Shown: in pieces, positions 8,452 to 16,165 of the stretch
Layout of the letters: each line of letters opens with the position of its first letter
Position numbering within the stretch: the stretch's first letter is position 1
Assembly (NCBI GenBank): GCA_004555245.1
Contig: SFIS01000003.1
Span: 24,563-88,562, forward strand
Direction of reading: 5' to 3'
Source of the DNA: Bacteroidales bacterium
GTDB lineage: Bacteria; Bacteroidota; Bacteroidia; Bacteroidales; Bacteroidaceae
DNA: 64,000 nt
Program-made: the position numbers and the translations under genes
Notes under the pieces: generated by a model
The model's database searches: none
The model's input: the letters and a program-made list of their open reading frames with translations, nothing else
Told to the model about the DNA's origin: nothing

Positions 8452-9027
8452 CTATTTGAAAGACGCCAGCTCTGAATAGATGCGTTGCACGGGCAGTCCC
8501 ATGACGTTGAAGTAGGAGCCGACGAGTTTCTTCACCCCGACATATCCTATCCATTCCTGCACCCCGTACGCTCCGGCTTTGTCAAGAGGCTTGTATTTGG
8601 CGACGTAGTATTTTATCTGCTCGTCCGAGAGGTTGTCAAACTCTACGGTGGTGCGTACGCTGAAGGTTCTCGTTTTGGTTTTCGAGCGCAGGCAGACGCC
8701 TGTGATGACACTGTGTTCTTTGCCTGAGAGGTCTCTGAGCATCTGGCACGCCTCCGCTTCGTCGGCAGGTTTGCCCATCACTCTCCCTTCGAGAATCACT
8801 ACGGTGTCGGCAGTCAGCACGATGTCGTTGTCGGATATATTCCTTACGTGAGGCTCGAGGAAGTAAGGCTCTGATTTCTTGCGTGATATGTATTCTGCTG
8901 TTTCTTCTGCTTTAAGCGTTTCGGGATATGATTCGTCGATGTCAGGTATGACCCATGTCCTGTATTCGATGTCCAGCCCTTTCAGCAGTTCTTTTCGTCT
9001 TGGCGAGTTGCTTGCGAGAATAATCAT
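8452..9027 (-). CDS. maf: Maf-family nucleotide pyrophosphatase
   Basis: House-cleaning nucleoside triphosphate pyrophosphatase (Maf/YhdE type, usually dTTP/UTP-specific) that hydrolyses non-canonical or excess nucleotides to the monophosphate. The 191-residue protein begins with the signature SNSPRRKELL and contains LTADTVV (catalytic Asp region) and the SVITGV and DKAGAYGVQ motifs, all in the expected order and spacing. It reads toward the rnf spacer and follows the nitroreductase gene by 55 bp, so the two may be co-transcribed. Confidence 0.93.
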   Translation of the reverse strand: MIILASNSPRRKELLKGLDIEYRTWVIPDIDESYPETLKAEETAEYISRKKSEPYFLEPHVRNISDNDIVLTADTVVILEGRVMGKPADEAEACQMLRDLSGKEHSVITGVCLRSKTKTRTFSVRTTVEFDNLSDEQIKYYVAKYKPLDKAGAYGVQEWIGYVGVKKLVGSYFNVMGLPVQRIYSELASFK

Positions 9028-9082
9028 GTCTGTCGTGTGTTCTGAGTTGGAAAATGATTAGGTTGTGTATGACGTTGGGAGT

Positions 9083-9613
9083 TTATTGGAACTGTCCTAT
9101 GTGTACGTTCTCCCATTTCAGTTTGTCGTCGCTCTGCGGCTTGCGCTCGTCGGCGGGATGTCCGAATGCTATGGCGCACAGCACGCGCTGGTTGTCGGGA
9201 ATGTTGAGAATGCCGGCAATCACTTCGTTTGCTGTCGTGCCGTCTGTCAGTCCGCGTTTGTCAAACTGTGCCCAGCAGGAGCCCAGCCCCAGTTCCTCTG
9301 CCTGGTATTGCATTGATACAGAGGCGATGGCGGCATCTTCTATCCAGCAGTCGTTGATGTCCGGACAGCCTGTCACGACAACGACGAGCGGAGCCCCTTT
9401 CAGAAACTGGCTTCCCATGTCCTTGGCGTCGGCAATCTTCTCGATGGTCATCCTGTCTTCTACGACGACGAAATGCCACGACCTGTTTGACTTGCTTGTC
9501 GGAGACATCAGGGCGGCTCTGAGAATCAGCTTCACTGCCTCGCTGTCTATTTCCTCTGTTGTGAACTTGCGGTGCGACCGTCTGTTGGCTACGATGTTTT
9601 TGAATTCTGTCAT
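9083..9613 (-). CDS. Nitroreductase-family FMN oxidoreductase
   Basis: FMN-dependent NAD(P)H oxidoreductase of the nitroreductase superfamily; the physiological substrate cannot be told from sequence. The 176-residue protein has the N-terminal RRSHRKFTTEEI (FMN phosphate-binding Arg pair), SPTSKSNRSWHFVVV, and the C-terminal AIAFGHPADERKP, which together define the family. The short length fits the minimal single-domain type. It is transcribed away from mltG, with a -7-type promoter element 56 bp upstream. Confidence 0.9.
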   Translation of the reverse strand: MTEFKNIVANRRSHRKFTTEEIDSEAVKLILRAALMSPTSKSNRSWHFVVVEDRMTIEKIADAKDMGSQFLKGAPLVVVVTGCPDINDCWIEDAAIASVSMQYQAEELGLGSCWAQFDKRGLTDGTTANEVIAGILNIPDNQRVLCAIAFGHPADERKPQSDDKLKWENVHIGQFQ

Positions 9614-9668
9614 GATGATGTGTCTTGTTTTATCTCGTTTAGGTGTTGTCGCTTTACAAAAAACGGTG

Positions 9669-9676
9669 CAAAGTTA
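9669..9676 (-). promoter_or_regulatory. -7 element upstream of the nitroreductase gene
   Basis: TAACTTTG on the minus strand (plus strand CAAAGTTA), 56 bp before the start codon, fits TAnnTTTG. A good -33 TTTG is not visible. Confidence 0.5.
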
Positions 9677-9729
9677 CAAATAAATATGAATATATGATGC
9701 ATAAAGACTGTTGTTTCGCTTTTTTTTAG

Positions 9730-9737
9730 TAACTTTG
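9730..9737 (+). promoter_or_regulatory. -7 element upstream of mltG
   Basis: TAACTTTG followed by CACGG, divergent from the nitroreductase promoter and 160 bp before the mltG start. A TTG at 9711-9713 is only 16 nt upstream, shorter than the usual spacing, so the -33 box is uncertain. Confidence 0.5.
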
Positions 9738-9763
9738 CACGGTTTTATAGATTCTGTTGACGG

Positions 9764-9809
9764 GCTGGCAAGTTGGCGTGCTGGCAAGTTGGCGAGTTGG
9801 CGTGTTGAC
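9764..9809. repeat. 16-bp tandem repeat in the mltG leader
   Basis: GCTGGCAAGTTGGCG(T/A) occurs twice in tandem (9764-9779, 9780-9795), followed by a partial copy GTTGGCGTGTTGAC. It lies in the presumed mltG 5' untranslated region. Related GTTGGCGAGTTGAC-like strings occur near 23976-24010 and, in the other sense, in other spacers. Confidence 0.7.
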
Positions 9810-9896
9810 AGTAAAGCACATATTTATGCCTTGAAGAGGCAGGACACTCAGCCCCGGGACACTCCCGTGGCAGGAGAAAAAAACATATTCTCGACA

Positions 9897-10922
9897 ATGG
9901 GGAAAAAGAAGAACAGTCGCCGCATGATGTACGTTTTCCTGACGGCATGTGTGGTGTTGGCGGTGGCAGGATATTACGCCTGCTTCTCCGCCATGTCGAA
10001 AGACGGTGCAGATCATGACGTGTTTGTCGATGCCGACGACACGTCAGATTCAGTGATGGTGAAGGTTGATACGGTTAGCGGCACCTTGCAGATGGCCGTG
10101 TTCAGGACTCTGGCGGGTGTCGCCGGCTACGGCGCGCATGTCCGCACGGGCAGATACGTCATCGGTTCGGCGGGAGCCTTGCAGACGTTCCGCCGTTTCC
10201 GCAACGGCCAGCAGACGCCCGTGTCGCTCGTCGTGCCGTCGGTGAGGACCACGGACAGGCTGTCGGAAGAGCTGTGCCGGCATCTCATGATAGACAGCGG
10301 CCAGCTGCAGGCTCTGCTCTGCGACGAGGCTGTCTGCAAGTCATACGGCAAGGACACGCTCACCATACAGTGCCTTTTCGTCCCCAACACCTACAGCGTC
10401 TATTGGAACATCAGTGCAGAGAAGCTCCTCGAGCGCATGAAGAAGGAGTATGACCGCTTCTGGAACGACGGGCGCAAGGCGAAGGCGGCAGGTGCACAGC
10501 TGACGCCCGACGAGGTGATGACACTGGCAAGCATCGTAGATGAGGAGACGGCGAACGACGCGGAGAAGCCTATGGTGGCGGGGATGTATATCAACCGCCT
10601 CCACTGCGGAATGCCGCTGCAGGCTGACCCTACGGTGAAGTATGCGTGGAAACGCTTCGACCTGCGCCGCATCTACAACAACCTGCTCAGGATAGATTCG
10701 CCTTTCAACACCTACCGCTATGCCGGGCTGCCTCCCGGACCGATACGCATACCGTCGGTGGCCGGCATAGATGCCGTGCTGAACTATGTCCACCACGACT
10801 ATCTGTATATGTGCGCCAAGGAAGACTTCTCCGGCACGCACAATTTCGCCGTCACCTATACCGAACATCTGAAGAATGCCGCCAGATATGCAGCGGCTCT
10901 CAACAAGCGCGGAATAAAATGA
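9897..10922 (+). CDS. mltG: Endolytic murein transglycosylase MltG (YceG-like)
   Basis: Membrane-anchored lytic transglycosylase thought to cut nascent glycan strands and set their length. The 341-residue protein has an N-terminal membrane segment (about 10-30, after a basic MGKKKNSRRM start), then the YceG domain with LASIVDEETAND (about 211-222), MYINRLHCGMPLQADPTVKYA and YRYAGLPPGPI, in family order. The frame is open further upstream, but that stretch covers the promoter and 16-bp repeats, so the ATG at 9897 is preferred. Its stop overlaps the next start (ATGA at 10919-10922). Confidence 0.92.
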   Translation: MGKKKNSRRMMYVFLTACVVLAVAGYYACFSAMSKDGADHDVFVDADDTSDSVMVKVDTVSGTLQMAVFRTLAGVAGYGAHVRTGRYVIGSAGALQTFRRFRNGQQTPVSLVVPSVRTTDRLSEELCRHLMIDSGQLQALLCDEAVCKSYGKDTLTIQCLFVPNTYSVYWNISAEKLLERMKKEYDRFWNDGRKAKAAGAQLTPDEVMTLASIVDEETANDAEKPMVAGMYINRLHCGMPLQADPTVKYAWKRFDLRRIYNNLLRIDSPFNTYRYAGLPPGPIRIPSVAGIDAVLNYVHHDYLYMCAKEDFSGTHNFAVTYTEHLKNAARYAAALNKRGIK

Positions 10923-12937
10923 TATCAGTTGAAAACCTTTTCGTAGAGTTCAGCGCCACGCCGTTGTACGACCATGTCTCGTTCGTCATCAACGACCGCG
11001 ACCGCATAGCCCTTGTCGGCAAGAACGGTGCCGGCAAATCGACGCTGCTGAAGATTCTGTGCGGCATACAGCAGCCGACGGGCGGCACCGTCGCCATACC
11101 CAACACCACCACGGTGGGCTATCTGCCGCAGGTGATGAAGCTGCAGGACGACACCACCGTGCGCGACGAGACGCGCAAGGCGTTCGCCGAAACCATCAGG
11201 ATGGGCAGGAAACTCGAGGAGATGCAGCGCGAGATGGCTGAGCGGACTGACTACGAGACAGAAGACTATATGGCTCTCGTAGAGAGGTTCACGGCGTTGC
11301 ACGAACGCTACCTCATGATGGGCGGCGAGCAGTACGAGGCGGTGATGGAACGCACGCTGCAGGGACTGGGCTTCGTGCGCAGCGACCTCGACCGACCAAC
11401 CTCAGAGTTCTCCGGAGGATGGCGTATGCGCATCGAACTGGCAAAGATTCTGTTGCAGAAACCCGATGTGCTGCTGCTTGACGAGCCGACAAACCATCTC
11501 GACATCGAATCAATACAATGGCTCGAACAGTATCTTGCACAGGCACCGTGTGCCGTCGTTCTCGTATCGCACGACAGGGCGTTCATCAACAATGTCACGA
11601 ACCGCACCATCGAAATCGTATGCGGCAGAATCGAGGACTACAAAGTGAAATACGACGAATATGTCGTGCTGAGAAAAGAACGCCGCGAACAGCAGATACG
11701 TGCCTACGAGAACCAGCAGAAGGAGATTGCCGACACAAAGGCGTTCATCGAACGCTTCAGGTATCAGGCTACGAAAGCCATACAGGTGCAGCAGCGCATG
11801 CGGCAGCTGGAGAAGATAGTGCCCATACACATCGACGAGGTGGACAACTCGGCGTTGCGCCTGAAATTCCCGCCATGCCTCAGGTCAGGAGACTATCCCG
11901 TGATATGCGACGAGGTGGAGAAATCATACGACCATCTCGTCTTCCAGCATGTCAACCTCATCATCAAACGAGGCGAGAAAGTGGCGTTTGTAGGGAAAAA
12001 CGGCGAGGGGAAATCAACACTCGTCAAGTGTATCATGAACCAGATACCATACGGCGGTACGCTGAAAGTGGGGCATAACATACAAATCGGATATTTCGCA
12101 CAGAACCAGGCGCAGATGCTCGACGACGAACTCACCGTCTTCCAGACCATAGACAATGTGGCGAGGGGAGAGGTGCGTCTGAGAATAAACGATATCCTCG
12201 GAGCCTTCATGTTCGGAGGTGAGGCGGCTGAGAAAAAGGTAAAGTTCCTTTCAGGCGGCGAACGCTCGCGCCTTGCCATGATACGCCTGCTGCTCGAACC
12301 CGTCAATTTCCTCATACTCGACGAGCCTACAAACCATCTCGACATGCAGTCGAAAGATGTCCTGAAAGACGCGATAAAGGCGTTTGACGGCACGGCTGTC
12401 ATCGTCTCCCACGACCGTGAGTTCCTCGACGGACTCGTAGAGAAAGTATATGAATTCGGCGGAGGAAAAGTGAGGGAGTATCTCGGAGGCATATATGACT
12501 GGATAAGAAGTCATGAGAATCTCGCCCAAGCCGCGATGAGCCAGCCGTCGCAACCCGCGCAGGCAATGACGGCGAAGCAGGGCAGGGACAAGACAAAAGA
12601 CGAGACTGGCAGAACGAACGACGCACAGACTGCCGGCAGAAGCAAGGCAGACCCTAAAGGCGACGCACAGCCGCTAACGGCAGAAGTGATGAACTATGCC
12701 GAGCGCAAGGAACGGCAGCGGCAGGCTTCCCGACTGCAGAAACAGATTAAGGAGAGCGAAGACAGGATTGCACGCCTCGAAACGGAACTGCAGCGCCTCA
12801 ACACCCTGCTCTGCGACCCGGCAAACGCGGCGGACATGAAACTCGTCAACGACTACACCGCGCAGCAGGCTGACCTCGACAAAGAGATGGAACGATGGGA
12901 ATTGCTGTCTGAGAAATATGAGGAAGTGAAGATTTAG
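10919..12937 (+). CDS. ABC-F family ATPase (ribosome-associated type)
   Basis: Soluble protein with two ATPase cassettes and no membrane domain, the mark of ABC-F translation factors that act at the ribosomal E site. The 672-residue protein has Walker A GKNGAGKST and GKNGEGKST, signature regions SGGWRMR and LSGGERSR, and Walker B LLLDEPTNHLD and LILDEPTNHLD. The linker carries the charged helical hairpin (PtIM-like, ENQQKEIADTKAFIERF). A Lys/Gln-rich C-terminal extension (about 560-672) is predicted to be coiled coil. The start MISVENLF overlaps the mltG stop. Subfamily (Uup/YheS/EttA) was not resolved. Confidence 0.9.
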   Translation: MISVENLFVEFSATPLYDHVSFVINDRDRIALVGKNGAGKSTLLKILCGIQQPTGGTVAIPNTTTVGYLPQVMKLQDDTTVRDETRKAFAETIRMGRKLEEMQREMAERTDYETEDYMALVERFTALHERYLMMGGEQYEAVMERTLQGLGFVRSDLDRPTSEFSGGWRMRIELAKILLQKPDVLLLDEPTNHLDIESIQWLEQYLAQAPCAVVLVSHDRAFINNVTNRTIEIVCGRIEDYKVKYDEYVVLRKERREQQIRAYENQQKEIADTKAFIERFRYQATKAIQVQQRMRQLEKIVPIHIDEVDNSALRLKFPPCLRSGDYPVICDEVEKSYDHLVFQHVNLIIKRGEKVAFVGKNGEGKSTLVKCIMNQIPYGGTLKVGHNIQIGYFAQNQAQMLDDELTVFQTIDNVARGEVRLRINDILGAFMFGGEAAEKKVKFLSGGERSRLAMIRLLLEPVNFLILDEPTNHLDMQSKDVLKDAIKAFDGTAVIVSHDREFLDGLVEKVYEFGGGKVREYLGGIYDWIRSHENLAQAAMSQPSQPAQAMTAKQGRDKTKDETGRTNDAQTAGRSKADPKGDAQPLTAEVMNYAERKERQRQASRLQKQIKESEDRIARLETELQRLNTLLCDPANAADMKLVNDYTAQQADLDKEMERWELLSEKYEEVKI

Positions 12938-12995
12938 CCTTCATTATACATTATTATATATATAGGAGTTGCCTCGTCAACAAAAAAAACGAAAC

Positions 12996-13616
12996 ATGAC
13001 AATAAACAGTTCAGAATACGTAATCAGTTCTCCCGTAGTGTCGATGTGCCCGAAGGACAACAAGCCCGAATATGCCTTCATAGGGCGAAGCAACGTCGGG
13101 AAATCTTCGCTCATCAATATGCTGTGCCGGCATAAGAATCTCGCGAAGACCTCTTCCACACCCGGAAAGACACTACTCATCAACCATTTCATAATCAACA
13201 AAGAGTGGTATCTTGTCGATCTGCCCGGATATGGATTCGCAAAGCGTTCTAAAACCGTACAGAAGAAGATAGAGCAGATGGTGTCGAGCTATATCCTGCA
13301 GCGCGAACAGCTTGTATGCACGTTCGTGCTTATTGACATACGCCACGACCCCCAGCAGATAGACCGCGAGTTCATTGACTGGCTGGGAGAATCCGGCATC
13401 CCCTTCGCCATCATCTTCACGAAAGCCGACAAACTCTCTGTACCCAAGGCTCGTGCCGCTGCAACGCAATGGATGGAGAAGATGACAGACAGATGGGAAG
13501 AACTCCCGCCCTTCTTCATCACGTCAGCAGAGAACGGAACGGGCAGGGATGACGTACTCGACTACATCGAAAGCATCAACCGCGAAATCTCCAACGGACA
13601 GGAAGGCAACAGCTGA
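12996..13616 (+). CDS. engB: Ribosome biogenesis GTPase EngB (YsxC/YihA)
   Basis: Small GTPase needed for late assembly of the large ribosomal subunit. The 206-residue protein carries G1 GRSNVGKSS, the G2 region STPGKT, G3 DLPGYG, G4 TKAD and G5 SAENG in standard positions. The ATG at 12996 (MTINSSEY) gives the usual length; a TTG nine codons upstream is less likely. It lies between two ABC-F genes with gaps of 58 and 33 bp, so a shared transcript with translation-related partners is plausible. Confidence 0.95.
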   Translation: MTINSSEYVISSPVVSMCPKDNKPEYAFIGRSNVGKSSLINMLCRHKNLAKTSSTPGKTLLINHFIINKEWYLVDLPGYGFAKRSKTVQKKIEQMVSSYILQREQLVCTFVLIDIRHDPQQIDREFIDWLGESGIPFAIIFTKADKLSVPKARAAATQWMEKMTDRWEELPPFFITSAENGTGRDDVLDYIESINREISNGQEGNS

Positions 13617-13649
13617 GAACACAACGATAACCATCTAACAGACAAAAGC

Positions 13650-15422
13650 ATGGCAAACCCCATACTTGACGTACAGAATGTGTCGAAGTCTTTCGGTGCA
13701 CGCACTCTCTTCCGCAACATCTCCTTCTCAATTGCTGAAGGACAGCATGTGGGGCTCATTGCCCAGAACGGAACAGGCAAGTCAACCCTCCTCTCCATGC
13801 TCACCGGCACAGAGAGCGTTGACAGCGGAGCCATCATCTACCGCAACAACGTGCGCATAGGATATCTCTCGCAGACACCGCACTTCGACCCGTCGATGTC
13901 TGTTCTCGACGCATGCCGCTCGCATTGTACAGAGCACGACAGCCCGCTGAGCGTGATGCAGCTGCTGACAAAGCTGCACATACAAGACACGGCACAGCCC
14001 GTCGGACAACTCTCCGGCGGACAGCAGAAACGTGTCGCACTTGCTGCCGTTCTCGTCGCAGAGCCCGACTTCCTCATTCTCGACGAGCCGACAAACCATC
14101 TCGACCTCGAGATGATAGAATGGCTGGAGAGTTTCCTCGCAAGGGGAAACCGGACGATTCTCATGGTCACACACGACAGGTTCTTCCTCGACCGTATCTG
14201 CTCTGTCATCATGGAGCTTGACAACGAGACGCTATATACATATAAAGGCAATTACAGCTACTATCTCGAGAAACGGCAGGAGCGCATAGACAACCTCAAC
14301 GCGACCATACAGACAGCAAACAACCTCTACAGGAAAGAACTCGACTGGATGAGACGCCAGCCACAGGCACGCGGACACAAGGCACGATACCGTGAAGACG
14401 CCTTCTATGAACTCGAGAAGGTGGCGAAACAGCGTATCGAGGAACGACAGGTACGCCTCAAGGCAAGCACCGTGTATATCGGTTCGAAGATTTTCGAATG
14501 CCAGTATGTCTCAAAGGCATGGAAGAGAAACGACGGCAGTGACCTCGTCATTCTCAAGGACTTCTACTACAACTTCGCACGCTTTGAGAAAATGGGTATT
14601 GTAGGAAGCAACGGAGCCGGAAAATCGACGTTCATAAAACTACTCCTTGGAATTGAACAGCCCGACAGCGGACGCTTCGAAATCGGGCAGACTGTGAAAT
14701 TCGGGTATTTCTCACAGGAAGGTCTGAACGTCAGCAACGACAAGAAAGTGATTGACGTGGTGACGGACATCGCTGACTTCATACGCCTCGCTAACGGCAG
14801 GACACTCACCGCATCACAGCTGCTCCAGCATTTCCTCTTCACACCTGAACAGCAGCACGACTATGTATGCAAACTCTCGGGAGGGGAGAAACGGAAACTC
14901 TACCTCTGTACAGTGCTGATGCAGAACCCCAATTTCCTCGTCCTCGACGAGCCCACTAACGACCTCGACATCAAGACCCTGCAAATCCTGGAAGAATACT
15001 TGCAGGACTTCGCCGGATGTGTCATCGTCGTCTCGCACGACAGATATTTCACGGACAAGATTGTTGACCATCTGCTCGTCTTCCACGGCGACGGCAAGAT
15101 ACAGGATTTCCCCGGAAACTACTCACAATACCGTGAGTATGAACGCCTCAAACCGAAAGAAAACGCACCTGCCGTCAAGACCGAGAAACGCGACTACCGC
15201 AACGACACACGCCGCAGGATGACGTACAAGGAGAAACGTGAGTTTGAACAACTCGACATCGACATACCGCGACTGACAGCCGAGAAAGAGGAGATAGAAC
15301 GGCTGCTCTCTTCAGGCACCCTGTCTGTCGAACGTATCACAGAACTCTCAAAACGACTGCCGGCTCTCACCGCTGAACTCGACGAGAAAGAAATGCGGTG
15401 GCTCGAACTGAGCGAGATATAA
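13650..15422 (+). CDS. ABC-F family ATPase (Uup-like)
   Basis: Second double-cassette ABC-F protein, 590 residues. Walker A motifs are AQNGTGKST (unusual AQ in place of G-x) and GSNGAGKST, the signatures LSGGQQKR and LSGGEKRK, and the Walker B motifs LILDEPTNHLD and LVLDEPTNDLD; PTNDLD in the second cassette is typical of the Uup branch. The C-terminus (about 515-590) is a coiled-coil extension like that of Uup. Role: probably relief of ribosome stalling, or DNA-linked functions reported for Uup. It is not a transporter, since no membrane partner is present. Confidence 0.88.
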   Translation: MANPILDVQNVSKSFGARTLFRNISFSIAEGQHVGLIAQNGTGKSTLLSMLTGTESVDSGAIIYRNNVRIGYLSQTPHFDPSMSVLDACRSHCTEHDSPLSVMQLLTKLHIQDTAQPVGQLSGGQQKRVALAAVLVAEPDFLILDEPTNHLDLEMIEWLESFLARGNRTILMVTHDRFFLDRICSVIMELDNETLYTYKGNYSYYLEKRQERIDNLNATIQTANNLYRKELDWMRRQPQARGHKARYREDAFYELEKVAKQRIEERQVRLKASTVYIGSKIFECQYVSKAWKRNDGSDLVILKDFYYNFARFEKMGIVGSNGAGKSTFIKLLLGIEQPDSGRFEIGQTVKFGYFSQEGLNVSNDKKVIDVVTDIADFIRLANGRTLTASQLLQHFLFTPEQQHDYVCKLSGGEKRKLYLCTVLMQNPNFLVLDEPTNDLDIKTLQILEEYLQDFAGCVIVVSHDRYFTDKIVDHLLVFHGDGKIQDFPGNYSQYREYERLKPKENAPAVKTEKRDYRNDTRRRMTYKEKREFEQLDIDIPRLTAEKEEIERLLSSGTLSVERITELSKRLPALTAELDEKEMRWLELSEI

Positions 15423-15446
15423 TATTTATCCCGTCAACTCGTTTTA

Positions 15447-15474
15447 CTTGTCAACTGAAATACTCGTCAACTAA
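15447..15474. repeat. GTCAACT-type dispersed repeat, copy 1
   Basis: A stretch reading GTCAACTGAAATACTCGTC followed by AACTAA ends 10 bp before a start codon. A nearly identical stretch (one difference) lies at 32702-32727, 22 bp before another start codon. Shorter GTCAACTCGT strings flank both. Confidence 0.6.
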
Positions 15475-15483
15475 AAAGAAATA

Positions 15484-16137
15484 ATGAAATCATTCAAAGC
15501 AGCATTGTTCGACCTCGACGGAACACTGGTCGATACAGAGCATCAATACACAATATTCTGGGCAGAGACCGGTAAGAAATACCGTCCCGATGTCCCAAAC
15601 CTTGCACAGACAATCAAAGGCACTACACTGGTGCAGATTTTCCAGCGTTATTTCCCTGACAAACAGTGGCAGAGAGAGATAACGGAAGCTCTCGACCGTT
15701 GGGAGGCTCGCATGACATACGACATCATACCGGGAGCACTCGATTTCGTGAGAGACATACGCAGCCACGGAGTGAAATGTGCCATTGTGACAAGCTCTAA
15801 CATCAAGAAGATGGATGTCTTCAGAAACAGGCAACCTGAGTTCTGCGCTCTCTTCGACCGTATCCTGACCAGCGAAGATTTTGCGGCTTCCAAGCCTAAT
15901 CCGGACTGCTATCTGAAAGGAGCAGAGACTTTCGGATGCACCATCGATGAGTGTGTCGTGTTTGAAGATGCCTTCACAGGACTGCAGGCCGGTATGTCCG
16001 CAGGCATCTTCACCGTCGGGCTTACCACGTACAACAGCCGCGAGGCCATCTCGTCGCTATGCAATCACGCCATTGACAACTTCGTGGGGCTGACCTACGA
16101 CGGCGTGACGGATATCCTCGATTCACATTCTGGATAA
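15484..16137 (+). CDS. HAD-superfamily hydrolase (phosphoglucomutase-like subfamily IA)
   Basis: Probable sugar-phosphate phosphatase or beta-phosphoglucomutase-like enzyme; the substrate is not predictable. Of 217 residues, motif I is FDLDGTLVDTE (nucleophile D and acid/base D), motif II VTSSN, motif III Lys in SKPNPD, and motif IV VFEDAFTGLQAG. A helical cap lies between motif I and II, as in subfamily IA. It starts 61 bp after the ABC-F gene, behind the GTCAACT-type repeat. Bacteroidota commonly carry several such enzymes. Confidence 0.85.
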   Translation: MKSFKAALFDLDGTLVDTEHQYTIFWAETGKKYRPDVPNLAQTIKGTTLVQIFQRYFPDKQWQREITEALDRWEARMTYDIIPGALDFVRDIRSHGVKCAIVTSSNIKKMDVFRNRQPEFCALFDRILTSEDFAASKPNPDCYLKGAETFGCTIDECVVFEDAFTGLQAGMSAGIFTVGLTTYNSREAISSLCNHAIDNFVGLTYDGVTDILDSHSG

Positions 16138-16165
16138 TGCTGCTCTTTATCTAATTATTAACACA

